Source: JAZDGX01 sp964482205 (GTDB lineage: Bacteria; Eisenbacteria; RBG-16-71-46; CAIMUX01; WJJG01). Taken from it: a stretch of DNA of 64,000 nt. The translations under genes were made by a program, and so were the position numbers. The notes under the pieces were generated by a model. The model saw only the letters and a list, made by a program, of their open reading frames with translations, was not told where the DNA came from and searched no databases. Below, piece by piece: positions 51,944 through 60,269 of the stretch (position 1 is its first letter; the number at the start of each line of letters is the position of its first letter). Location: NCBI GenBank assembly GCA_964482205.1, contig CAYZWI010000005.1, positions 62,001 through 126,000 on the forward strand, given 5' to 3'.

Positions 51944-53671
51944 CTAGCGCACCACTTCGCGCGGGCCGTAGTGGGTGTGGAGCAGACGATGGCTCTTCTC
52001 GCCCAGCGGTGCGCCCAGGTATTCGCGATACAGGCGCTGCACGCTCTCGTTGCCGTGAGCCGTGCGCACCACGCCGTCCCGGTCGATCGTGTAGAGCGCC
52101 TGCAGGCGCGCCTTCAACGCTTCGGGCGAGGTCGCGTGCGACTGGCCGCCGCCGTTGATGCATCCCCCCGGACAGGTCATCACTTCGATGAAGTGCAAGT
52201 CGCTCCGTCCCGCCTTGATCTCCTCCAACAGCGCCCGCGCGTTGCCCAGTCCGCTCACCACGGCCGCGTGCAGTTCGAGGTCCCCGATCTTCATGCTCGC
52301 CTGCTTCACGCCTTCGAGCCCGCGCACCGCCTGGATGCGCAGGTCCTCGAGCTCCTTGCCGGTCAGCAGGAAGTGCGCCGTGCGCAAGGCCGCCTCCATC
52401 ACGCCGCCGCTCGCGCCGAAGAGCTTGCCCGCCGTGCTGCGCTCGCCGAAGGGCGTGTCGGCCCCTTCGGGCTTCAGCAGGTGCAGATCGATTCCGCGCA
52501 TGCGGATCATGCGGGCGAGCTCGCGCGTGGTGAGCACCGCATCGATGTCAGGAATCCCGTCGCGCGAGAGCTCGGGCCGGTTCGCCTCGAACTTCTTCGC
52601 CACGCAGGGCATCACCGAGACGCTGAAGATCTTGGCCGGGTCGAGCTTCTCCCGCTCGGCGAAGAAGGACTTGGCCATCGCGCCCACCATCGCCTGCGGG
52701 CTGCGACAGGTGGAGAGGTGGGAAATGAACGCGGGGTGGAATTCCTCCACATATTTGATCCAGCCCGGCGAGCAGCTCGTCATCATCGGCAGCGGCCCGC
52801 CCTTTTGGATGCGGCTCACCAATTCGGAAGCCTCTTCCATGATCGTCAAATCCGCGCCGAAGGAGGTGTCGAACACGCGGTCGAAGCCGAGTTGGCGAAG
52901 CGCGGCCGTCATCGTGCCGGCGATGTCGGTTCCCGGCTTCAATCCGAATTCCTCGCCCAACGAAATCGAGACGGAGGGCGCATGCTGCACGACCACGGTC
53001 AGGTTCGGGTTCTGGATCGCGGCCAGCACGGCGGGAATCGAGTTCTGCTCGGAGAGCGCGCCGGTGGGGCAGGCCATGATGCATTGCCCGCAATTGACGC
53101 AGCTCGAGACATTCAAGCCCTGGTTGAAGGCGGTGCCCACCACCGTCTTGCTGCCGCGCCCGACGAAGTCGAGACAGCCGACGCCCTGCACTTCCTCGCA
53201 CACCCGCACGCACTTTCCGCAGAGGATGCACTTGGCCGGGTCGCGCACCAGCGAGGGGCTACTGTTGTCCAAGTGATAGCACAGCTTCGAGCCGAAGAAG
53301 CGGCGCCCACGCACGCCAAGCTCGGCCGCGAGCTCGCGCAGGCGGCAGTCGGCGTTGCGCACGCAGTAGAGGCAATCGTCAGGATGGTTCGAGGTCAAGA
53401 GCTCGAGGATCACCTGACGCGCCTGAGTGGCGCGCGGCGAGTGCGTGCGCACCTTCATGCCCTCGCTCACCGGGAAGGCGCAGCTGGGAATGAGATTGCG
53501 CTGGCCCTCCACTTCGACCACGCACATCCGGCACGCGCCGGTGGGGGTCAAATGCGCGAGATGGCAAAGCGTCGGAATCCGGATGCCCGATCGCTCGCAA
53601 GCCTCGAGCACCGTCTCTCCCGCCCGCGCCTGGATCTTCCGGCCGTTCACCTCGATGGTCAGCATCACCAT
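51944..53671 (-). CDS. hydA: NAD-linked [FeFe] hydrogenase catalytic subunit HydA
   Basis: The 575-residue product has a full clostridial-type accessory-cluster chain: a [2Fe-2S] plant-type site (C36, C47, C50, C64), a His-Cys3 site (H96, C100, C103, C109), two [4Fe-4S] motifs (C148/151/154/158 and C191/194/197/201) and then the H-cluster domain. L1 reads MMTSCSPGW (C300, S301), L2 MPCVAKKFE (C356), L3 EVMTCPGGCINGGGQ (C500, C504). L1 differs from the textbook TSCCPGW. Together with HydB and HydC upstream it should form a soluble NADH-dependent, possibly electron-bifurcating, enzyme. GGGAG precedes the ATG. Confidence 0.96.
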   Translation of the reverse strand: MVMLTIEVNGRKIQARAGETVLEACERSGIRIPTLCHLAHLTPTGACRMCVVEVEGQRNLIPSCAFPVSEGMKVRTHSPRATQARQVILELLTSNHPDDCLYCVRNADCRLRELAAELGVRGRRFFGSKLCYHLDNSSPSLVRDPAKCILCGKCVRVCEEVQGVGCLDFVGRGSKTVVGTAFNQGLNVSSCVNCGQCIMACPTGALSEQNSIPAVLAAIQNPNLTVVVQHAPSVSISLGEEFGLKPGTDIAGTMTAALRQLGFDRVFDTSFGADLTIMEEASELVSRIQKGGPLPMMTSCSPGWIKYVEEFHPAFISHLSTCRSPQAMVGAMAKSFFAEREKLDPAKIFSVSVMPCVAKKFEANRPELSRDGIPDIDAVLTTRELARMIRMRGIDLHLLKPEGADTPFGERSTAGKLFGASGGVMEAALRTAHFLLTGKELEDLRIQAVRGLEGVKQASMKIGDLELHAAVVSGLGNARALLEEIKAGRSDLHFIEVMTCPGGCINGGGQSHATSPEALKARLQALYTIDRDGVVRTAHGNESVQRLYREYLGAPLGEKSHRLLHTHYGPREVVR

Positions 53672-53772
53672 GATCTCCCGTCCTCTGCTCTAAGCGGTTC
53701 GTGTTCGCTGCCTGTCTTTCGTCTCGTCGCCGCACATCCCGATCTCGCCCGCGAGCTCGCGCGGCCGGCCTG

Positions 53773-55791
53773 CTATTCCGTGAACACCGCCCCGAACTTG
53801 CACACCTCGAGGCAAGTGCCGCAGGCGATGCACTTGTCCTCGATCACATAGTGCGGGCTCTTCGGCGCGCCGAGAATCGCCGCCGTCGGGCACTTCTTGC
53901 GGCACACGCCGCACCCGGTGCAGGTCTCGGTGTGGATCGCGTAGCGGCGCAATTCCGTGCACACGCCGGCGCGGCAATGGCGCTCGAAGACATGCTCTTC
54001 GTATTCCTCGGGAAACCAGCGCAAGGTGGCCAGCACCGGATTCGGCGCGGTCTGTCCCAGCCCGCACAAGCTCGTGTCCTGAATGACGGCGGCGAGGCGC
54101 TTCAAGTGCACCACGCCCTGGAAGCGCTCGAGCGCCTCGTTGCCGTGTTCGCGTCCGCGCGCGCGCGTGATCGCCTGCAGGATCTCGAGCATGTGGCGCG
54201 TGCCTTCGCGGCAGGGAATGCACTTGCCGCAGCTTTCGCGCTGAATGAAGTCCATGAAGAACTTCGCGACATCCACCATGCAGGTGCCTTCGTCCATGAC
54301 CACGAAGCCGCCCGAGCCCATGATCGCGCCCACCGTCCTCAGCGATTCGTAGTCGACCTGCGTGTCGAGGTGGAGCGCCGGAATGCAGCCGCCCGAGGGG
54401 CCGCCGATCTGCACCGCCTTGAACTCTTTCCCGCCCGGAATCCCGCCGCCGATGTCGAAGACGATCTCGCGAATCGGCGTGCCCATCGCGACTTCGACGA
54501 GCCCTGTGCGCGCGACTTTTCCGGAGAGGGCGAAGACCTTCGTGCCCTTGCTGGTCGCGGTGCCGACCGAGGAAAACCAGGCCGCGCCTCGATCGAGAAT
54601 GGCGGGAATATTGGCGAGGGTCTCCACATTGTTGATCACCGTCGGCTTGCCGAAGAGCCCCTGCACCGCGGGATAGGGCGGCCGGGGGCGCGGCATCCCG
54701 CGTTTGCCCTCGATGCTGTGGATCAGCGCCGTCTCCTCGCCGCACACGAACGCGCCCGCGCCCATCTTCAAGACGATCTCGAGATGGAAGCCGCTGTCGA
54801 GAATGTTGCGGCCGAGCAGTCCGTAGCTCTTGCAGCGCGCGATCGCGCTCTTCAGGCGGCGCACCGCGAGCGGATACTCCGCGCGAATGTAGATGTAGGC
54901 TTTGCTCGCCCCGATGGCATAGGCCGCCAGCGCGATGCCTTCGAGAAGGCGATAGGGATCGCCCTCGATCACCGCGCGATCCATGAAGGCGCCGGGGTCG
55001 CCTTCGTCGGCGTTGCAGATGAGATAGCGCTGATCGCTCTCGCTGCCGAGCGCGACCTTCCATTTTCTCCCCGTGGGAAATCCGCCGCCTCCGCGTCCGC
55101 GCAGTCCGGATTCCTCCACCACCTGGCAGACTTCGGCAGGCGTGCTGCCATGCAGGACTTTGTCGAGAGCGCGATAGCCGCCGCGCGCCAGGTATTCGTC
55201 GAGCGAGTCGGGATCCACTTGCCCGCAATTCACGAGCACCCAGCGAAGCTGGCGCACGAAGAAGGGATGCTCGTCGATGAAGGGCACCCCCTCCCAGGAA
55301 GTGTCGCCGCTGTCGCGGAATTGCCCGAGACATTGCTCGCCAGGGACCCGGCCCGCGAAGACGGAATCGAGCAGGCCTGCCACTCCATCCGCCTTGACCG
55401 AGTGGAACCCCACGCGATTCCGTCCGGGGAGCTGCACATCGAGCAACGGCTCCATCGCGCAGAGACCGATGCAACCGACTTCGATCACGCTGGCCTCGAT
55501 GCCCTTCGCATCCAACCAGGCCCGGGCCGCGCGGATCACCTTGCCGGCGCCCGCGCCGAGCCCGCAGGTTCCCGCGCCGATGTAGACGACCGGCTTGGTG
55601 GGATTCCTGCGCAACGCCCGCTCGCGCCGTTCGCGGATCCCGGCGGCGCAGTTCGCATCCTCGTGACACAGCGGGCCTTCCGAAAGGCAGCGCACGAAGT
55701 CCCGGCAGGGGCGTTCGGCCGAATGCCAACAGCGGCTACAACAGTGGGGAGCGGTCGCGTCCTTGCCTGCGACGGTTGGCGTGGGCATCAT
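53773..55791 (-). CDS. hydB: NuoF-like hydrogenase subunit HydB
   Basis: Parts of the 672-residue product: a Cys-rich N-terminus, a thioredoxin-like [2Fe-2S] domain (GAGTCGLGAGAGKV, then VGCIGLCAMEPL), the NuoF core with GLRGRGGGGFPTGRKW (NADH/FMN), ICNADEGDPGAFMDR, AGAFVCGEETALIHSIEG, and SCGKCIPCREGT plus SLCGLG for the [4Fe-4S] cluster. A C-terminal double ferredoxin (CTGCGVCRKKCP, CIACGTCLEVC) completes it. It binds FMN and NAD(H) and passes electrons to HydA. ATG codons at 55791 and 55788 are both possible; the first overlaps the hydC stop, giving tight coupling. Confidence 0.96.
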   Translation of the reverse strand: MMPTPTVAGKDATAPHCCSRCWHSAERPCRDFVRCLSEGPLCHEDANCAAGIRERRERALRRNPTKPVVYIGAGTCGLGAGAGKVIRAARAWLDAKGIEASVIEVGCIGLCAMEPLLDVQLPGRNRVGFHSVKADGVAGLLDSVFAGRVPGEQCLGQFRDSGDTSWEGVPFIDEHPFFVRQLRWVLVNCGQVDPDSLDEYLARGGYRALDKVLHGSTPAEVCQVVEESGLRGRGGGGFPTGRKWKVALGSESDQRYLICNADEGDPGAFMDRAVIEGDPYRLLEGIALAAYAIGASKAYIYIRAEYPLAVRRLKSAIARCKSYGLLGRNILDSGFHLEIVLKMGAGAFVCGEETALIHSIEGKRGMPRPRPPYPAVQGLFGKPTVINNVETLANIPAILDRGAAWFSSVGTATSKGTKVFALSGKVARTGLVEVAMGTPIREIVFDIGGGIPGGKEFKAVQIGGPSGGCIPALHLDTQVDYESLRTVGAIMGSGGFVVMDEGTCMVDVAKFFMDFIQRESCGKCIPCREGTRHMLEILQAITRARGREHGNEALERFQGVVHLKRLAAVIQDTSLCGLGQTAPNPVLATLRWFPEEYEEHVFERHCRAGVCTELRRYAIHTETCTGCGVCRKKCPTAAILGAPKSPHYVIEDKCIACGTCLEVCKFGAVFTE

Positions 55792-56282
55792 GATTGCACC
55801 TCTTCAACCACGGGTGTGCGATAGCTGTTCAGGATCTCGGGAATCGCGTCCACCGTGACTCTCGCATAGAACTCTCCATCGATCGCGATCACGGGCGCCA
55901 GACCGCACGCACCGATGCAGGCGACCACATCAATGCTGAAGAGCCCGTCCTTGGTCGTCTGTCCCGGCAGGATCTTCAAATGGCGGCAGACGGCTTCGAG
56001 CACCGCGGCCGATCCGCGCACATGGCAGGCCGTGCCCCGGCACACTTGCACCTGATGCTTGCCCGGCGGCTGGAAGCGAAACTGATTGTAGAAGGTCGCC
56101 ACGCCGTAGATCTTGCTGGCCGGCACCTGCAAGTGGCGCGCGACGAGCGTGACCGCTTCGCGGGGAACGAAGCGACACGCTTCCTGCACCTCCTGCAGAA
56201 TCGGGATCAGGGCGTCTCGCTGGGCGTGCGGCCATCGAGCGAGACAGGCTTCCACTTCTTCGCGCCAGTCGGTCTGCGCCAT
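55788..56282 (-). CDS. hydC: NuoE-like hydrogenase subunit HydC
   Basis: The 164-residue product matches the NuoE/24-kDa subunit: helical N-terminus (DALIPILQEVQEACRFVPREAVTLVARHLQVPASKIYGVATFYNQF), then the thioredoxin-like [2Fe-2S] fold with C81-x4-C86 (CRGTACHVRGS) and C122-x3-C126 (CIGACGLAP). It forms the flavin-proximal [2Fe-2S] unit of the NAD-linked hydrogenase. GGAAAGG lies about 10 bases before the ATG. It follows rex by 5 bases and overlaps hydB. Confidence 0.95.
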   Translation of the reverse strand: MAQTDWREEVEACLARWPHAQRDALIPILQEVQEACRFVPREAVTLVARHLQVPASKIYGVATFYNQFRFQPPGKHQVQVCRGTACHVRGSAAVLEAVCRHLKILPGQTTKDGLFSIDVVACIGACGLAPVIAIDGEFYARVTVDAIPEILNSYRTPVVEEVQS

Positions 56283-56287
56283 CGTGC

Positions 56288-57025
56288 TTACGCCTTTCCT
56301 TCCCGCCCCGCCGAAAGCGCGCGGGCGAAGTAGGCGGCCTTCTCCATCGAGGCCGCGATGTCCATCTCTTCCACATAGCAGTTCGGAGGCAATCGCAACG
56401 CCTGGGGAGCGAAGTTCAGGAGCGAACGCACGCCCACGCTCACCAGCAGTTCCGCCGCCGCTTGCGCTGCGGCGCCAGGCACCGTCAGGATGCCCACCTC
56501 GATCTTCTCTTCGCGAACGATCTCGGCCAGACGGTCCATCCGATAGGTGCGGCAACCGTACAGAACGCGATCGGCCTTCTGGGGATCGATGTCGAAAGCG
56601 GCGACGATCGAGAGGGAGGGGCGCTTCAAGGCGAAGTAATCGAGGATGGCGCGCCCGAGATTTCCGACGCCGACCAAGGCCGCATGCTGTCCCCCGGGCG
56701 CGTCGAGGCAGCTGGCGATCGCGCCGATGAGCTGGCTCACCACATAGCCGCGCGCCGGGCTGCCGGTGAATCCGATCGCCATCAAATCCCGTCGAACCTG
56801 GGCCGAAGAGAAGCCGCACAGGAATGCGAGGCGATGGGAGAAGACCGTCTCGGATCCGGGCGGCAGGGACTGGAGGCAACGCCGGTATTGGCTCAACCGG
56901 CCGACCTGCTTGTCGGTCAGGGTGACGGCATGCGAGTGCGGCGATGGCGCCGGTTGCGCGACCACTTCGATGGTGGCCTGCGTCCTGCCAGGCCTCCTGG
57001 GTCCCGCGTTTTCCTTCGGGGCCAT
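56288..57025 (-). CDS. rex: Redox-sensing transcriptional repressor Rex
   Basis: The ATG at 57025 gives 245 residues, about 30 more than usual at the N-terminus; a GTG at 57064 is in frame too. The winged helix reads LSQYRRCLQSLPPG ... FSHRLAFLCGFSSAQVRRDLMAIGFTGSPARGYVVSQLIGAI, and the NAD(H)-binding Rossmann domain follows with ALVGVGNLGRAILDYF, AAFDIDPQKADRV, VGILTVPGAAAQAAAELLVSVGVRSLLNFAP and a C-terminal swap helix. Rex leaves DNA when NADH is high, which fits control of an NADH-oxidising hydrogenase. A matching operator lies 57 bases upstream of the start, so rex and the operon behind it are probably self-regulated. Confidence 0.94.
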   Translation of the reverse strand: MAPKENAGPRRPGRTQATIEVVAQPAPSPHSHAVTLTDKQVGRLSQYRRCLQSLPPGSETVFSHRLAFLCGFSSAQVRRDLMAIGFTGSPARGYVVSQLIGAIASCLDAPGGQHAALVGVGNLGRAILDYFALKRPSLSIVAAFDIDPQKADRVLYGCRTYRMDRLAEIVREEKIEVGILTVPGAAAQAAAELLVSVGVRSLLNFAPQALRLPPNCYVEEMDIAASMEKAAYFARALSAGREGKA

Positions 57026-57347
57026 TCCCTCGTCTCCGGTTCGTTTGTCCGTGCTGCAAAGCACCCGTTACAACAATCACATCGTTACATTGATAACAAT
57101 ACTTGAGCGAAAAGACGGTGGGCAATGTCAAAATCCAGGTTCAGATCATCAGTTCGTCTTCTGATGCATCCAGCCGGTGGGTCGATGGTTCGGGAGAAGG
57201 TTTGGCTAACTGATTTCTAATAATAAGGTTGCCGTGGATTAGCCCGCTCGATGCGCATTGCCCCGGATGTCCCTCTTTCGCGGATGGGCGGTCGACGAGC
57301 GGGCCGCAACTTGACGGTCCCCTCCGCCGCCACTACCGTCCGCCGCC
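57026..57347. other. AT-rich divergent control region
   Basis: This 322-base stretch separates rex (minus) and the PHP gene (plus) and is clearly AT-richer than the rest of the window (for example ACTGATTTCTAATAATAAGG near 57210). It contains the Rex operator and TTGACA on the minus strand at 57131-57126. I could not assign a convincing -10 for that TTGACA or a promoter for the PHP gene. Confidence 0.5.
57082..57099. promoter_or_regulatory. Rex operator in front of rex-hydCBA
   Basis: TCGTTACATTGATAACAA matches the Rex consensus TTGTTAAnnnnTTAACAA at 11 of 14 fixed positions with the correct 4-base centre. On the minus strand it overlaps a tentative -10 (TATTGT, 57102-57097) that sits 18 bases after a weak -35 (TTGCCC, 57125-57120), so binding would block transcription of rex. 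It also lies within the region serving the divergent PHP gene. Confidence 0.75.
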
Positions 57348-58274
57348 ATGGACTCATCCGAATCGCGTCATCCTGCACCAAGCCCAAGCGGACTCGGGGC
57401 CGGCATCCGGGAACGGGAAGACTGGCATGTGCACACGCATCTCTCCGACGGTCTCCGATCGCCGGCCGAGATGGTCCGCGAGGCGGCGTCCCTTGGATTG
57501 TCCCGCATCGCGATCACCGACCACGACGGCATCGACGCGCATCTGGATCCTTCGCTGAAGGAGATCGCGCGCGCGGAGAAGATCGCGCTCGTCCCCGGTG
57601 TGGAGATCGATTGCACGCTCGGCGACTTGCACGTGGAGATCCTCGGCTTCGAATTCGCGCCCGAGGCCGGGCCGCTCGCCGCGCGTCTTGCCACGATCCA
57701 AGCCGCGCGCGTGGAGCGCATCCGCATCCTGACCGAGCGCCTGATCGAGCGCGGTGAACCTCTCGATTCCGAGCATGTGCTCCCTCCCGGCACGAAAGCG
57801 CCTTTGAAGGTCCATCTCTATCGCGCGCTCTTGCAGGCGGGCCGCCCGCTGCCCGGGGGATATGCGGAGTTCAAGGCGCTCATCGCCTCGCTCGGCCCGG
57901 TCGCTTCCATTCCCGTGCCCACCGCCGCCGAAGCGGCGGCGTGGATTTCGAAAGCGGGCGGCTATGCCCTGCTCGCGCATCCGCTCTATTACCTGCGCGC
58001 CTATCCCGCTCCGCGACTCGCCGCCGCCGTGCGCGCGGCGGGTTGCGTGGGCATGGAGTTCCTCTATCCCTACGATTTCGCCGCCGACGGAATCCCGACC
58101 GCGCAGGCGCGCGCGGGATTGAACGATCTGCGCGCGGCGGCGCGCGCAGAATTCTCCGGCAGCCCGCATTTCAGCGCCGGCACGGATGTGCACGATCCCG
58201 CGGAATGGAAGGCGCGGTTGCTATGCGTCCAGCGCTGGCGGCGGGAGTTTCCTCGCTCCGCCTCGCCGTGCTAG
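57348..58274 (+). CDS. PHP-domain phosphoesterase
   Basis: The 308-residue protein has the four PHP metal motifs: DWHVHTHLSDG, ITDHDGID, PGVEIDC with a following Glu-rich strand, and the late ALLAHPLYYLR and SAGTDVHDP. It is the YciV/TrpH-like form, which hydrolyses phosphate esters such as 3',5'-nucleoside bisphosphates or short RNA ends; the substrate is not determined. The first 25 residues are Ser/Pro-rich. It lies 93 bases upstream of the FtcD gene on the same strand and is probably co-transcribed. Confidence 0.88.
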   Translation: MDSSESRHPAPSPSGLGAGIREREDWHVHTHLSDGLRSPAEMVREAASLGLSRIAITDHDGIDAHLDPSLKEIARAEKIALVPGVEIDCTLGDLHVEILGFEFAPEAGPLAARLATIQAARVERIRILTERLIERGEPLDSEHVLPPGTKAPLKVHLYRALLQAGRPLPGGYAEFKALIASLGPVASIPVPTAAEAAAWISKAGGYALLAHPLYYLRAYPAPRLAAAVRAAGCVGMEFLYPYDFAADGIPTAQARAGLNDLRAAARAEFSGSPHFSAGTDVHDPAEWKARLLCVQRWRREFPRSASPC

Positions 58275-58367
58275 CATCATCCGTTCGCGATATGACCACG
58301 GGATGCCATCAGCGCACGGCCTCTCTGCGTGCGTGAACCTAACGCGGCCGCCGGAAGGAGTGAGCCC

Positions 58368-60056
58368 ATGAAGAAGCTCGTCGAATGCGTGCCCAACATC
58401 AGCGAAGGCCGGGACCGGCGGGTGATCGACGAGATCGTGCGCCAGGCGGCCGAGACCGAAGGGGTCACCCTTCTCGATGTGGACCCCGGGGCGGACACGA
58501 ACCGCACCGTGATCACCTTCGTGGGCGAGCCGGAAGCGGTCGTGGAAGGCGCGTTCCGCCTGATCCGCAAAGCGGCCGAGCTCATCGACATGAGCAAGCA
58601 CACGGGCGCGCATCCGCGTCAGGGCGCGACCGATGTCTGTCCCTTCGTGCCCGTCTCGGGCGTGACCATGGACGACTGCGTGGCGCTCGCGCACGAGCTC
58701 GGCAAGCGCGTGGGCGAGGAGCTCGGCATTCCCGTGTTCCTCTACGAATACGCGGCCACGCGGCCGGAGCGAAGAAGCCTGGCCGACATTCGCGTCGGCG
58801 AATACGAAGCCTGGCCCGAGAAACTGGCGAAGCCCGAGTTCCAACCCGACTATGGCCCCGCGAAGTTCCTGCCGCGCACCGGCGGGGTCGTGATCGGCGC
58901 GCGCGAATTCCTGATCGCGTACAACGTGGATTTGAACACCCGCGATCGCGGTCTCGCCCACCAGATCGCGCTCACGATTCGCGAGAGCGGCCGCCTGATG
59001 CGCGATTCGGAAGGCAATGTCGTCTTCAACGACGAAGGAGGCAAGCAGCGCGAGCCGGGATTGCTCGCCGCTTGTCGCGCGGTCGGCTGGTACATCGACA
59101 CCTACGGCAAGGCCCAGGTCTCGATCAATCTGCTCAACTACCATGCGACCCCGGTGCATGCGGCGTTCGACACCTGTCGTGAAGTGGCCGCGCGGCTGGG
59201 TCTGCGCGTCACGGGCAGCGAGATCGTGGGGCTCGTGCCGCTGGAAGCGATGCGCATGGCCGGCCGGCATTACCTCGAGCAGCAAGGCCGCTGGGCGGGC
59301 GTGCCCGAGAAGGAGCTCGTGCACATCGCGATCCAGTCGCTCGGGTTGAACGATGTCGCTCCCTTCAAAGCGGAAGAGAAGATCATCGAGTACGCGGTGC
59401 AGAAATCCCAGGAGCAGTCCCGTCGCTCGCTGGTGGCGATGACCTGCCGCGACTTCGCCGACGAGCTCTCCAGCGATTCGCCCGCGCCGGGGGGCGGCAG
59501 CGTCTCCGCGCTGTGCGGCGCACTGGGCGCGAGCCTCGCGGGCATGGTGGCGGTGTTGACGCGAGGGAAGAAGGACTACGCCGCCCAGCAGGAGGACCTC
59601 CGCCGTCTGGCCGATCAGGCCCAGCGTTTGAAGGACGAGTTCCTGCTCGATGTCGATCGCGACACCGACGCCTTCAATGTGCTCCTGGCCGCATTTCGCA
59701 TGAAGAAGAAGACCGACGAGGAGAAGCTCGCGCGCGACGAGGCAATCCGCAAAGCGACCGAGGAGGCGACCCGCGTCCCGCTGGGAGTGCTCGAGCGCAG
59801 CGTCGCGGCGCTCGCGCTCACCGAGACCGCCGCGCGCAAGGGGCTGCAGAGCTCGCTCAGCGACGCCGGCGTGGGCGCGCTCACCGCGCGCGTGTGCGCC
59901 GAGGGCGCCTATTACAATGTGATGATCAATGTGAAGAACCTCGCTCCCTCGCCCTTCGTCGAGGAGATGCGCACGCGAGCGCGCCAGGCGCTCGGCGAGG
60001 CGCGCGCCATCGCGGAGCGCGTGGCCGCGCTGGTGGGGGAGAGGCTGGAACAGTAG
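58368..60056 (+). CDS. Bifunctional glutamate formimidoyltransferase/formimidoyl-THF cyclodeaminase
   Basis: GGAAGGAG precedes the ATG at 58368. Residues 1 to about 300 are the formimidoyltransferase (VECVPNISEGRD, KHTGAHPRQGATDVCPFVP with the catalytic His, FLYEYAAT, NVDLNTRD, QVSINLLNYHATP). Residues about 360-562 are the helical cyclodeaminase (FADELSSDSPAPGGGSVSALCGALGASLAGMV, VDRDTDAFNVLLAAFRM, NVMINVKNL). Together they take the formimino group from histidine degradation onto THF and release ammonia, giving 5,10-methenyl-THF. The fused arrangement is as in FtcD proteins of animals and some bacteria. No other histidine-degradation gene is in the window. Confidence 0.95.
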   Translation: MKKLVECVPNISEGRDRRVIDEIVRQAAETEGVTLLDVDPGADTNRTVITFVGEPEAVVEGAFRLIRKAAELIDMSKHTGAHPRQGATDVCPFVPVSGVTMDDCVALAHELGKRVGEELGIPVFLYEYAATRPERRSLADIRVGEYEAWPEKLAKPEFQPDYGPAKFLPRTGGVVIGAREFLIAYNVDLNTRDRGLAHQIALTIRESGRLMRDSEGNVVFNDEGGKQREPGLLAACRAVGWYIDTYGKAQVSINLLNYHATPVHAAFDTCREVAARLGLRVTGSEIVGLVPLEAMRMAGRHYLEQQGRWAGVPEKELVHIAIQSLGLNDVAPFKAEEKIIEYAVQKSQEQSRRSLVAMTCRDFADELSSDSPAPGGGSVSALCGALGASLAGMVAVLTRGKKDYAAQQEDLRRLADQAQRLKDEFLLDVDRDTDAFNVLLAAFRMKKKTDEEKLARDEAIRKATEEATRVPLGVLERSVAALALTETAARKGLQSSLSDAGVGALTARVCAEGAYYNVMINVKNLAPSPFVEEMRTRARQALGEARAIAERVAALVGERLEQ

Positions 60057-60269
60057 AAATCGGTCTTCACCTCGACCGGCACTATCGACCAATTCACGGG
60101 TTGCCTCATGGGTCTAGACCGGCCTCATTGACCGGCCTCTTGCCCGCATCTATCCTGGCTCCTCAGACGGTCGCTAATCCATGAGGCGGTGATCCGGCGG
60201 TGGCTCGGCCGGCGATCGTCTCATGCGGCGATGGGCCCCCCGGATGTCCGGCCTAGACGAGGAGGTGAC

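Noticed and set aside
49663..55824. Long plus-strand frames (831, 652 and 707 residues) opposite the hydrogenase genes
   Set aside because: All are shadows of hydB, hydA and the sensor kinase, whose Cys motifs are unmistakable on the minus strand.
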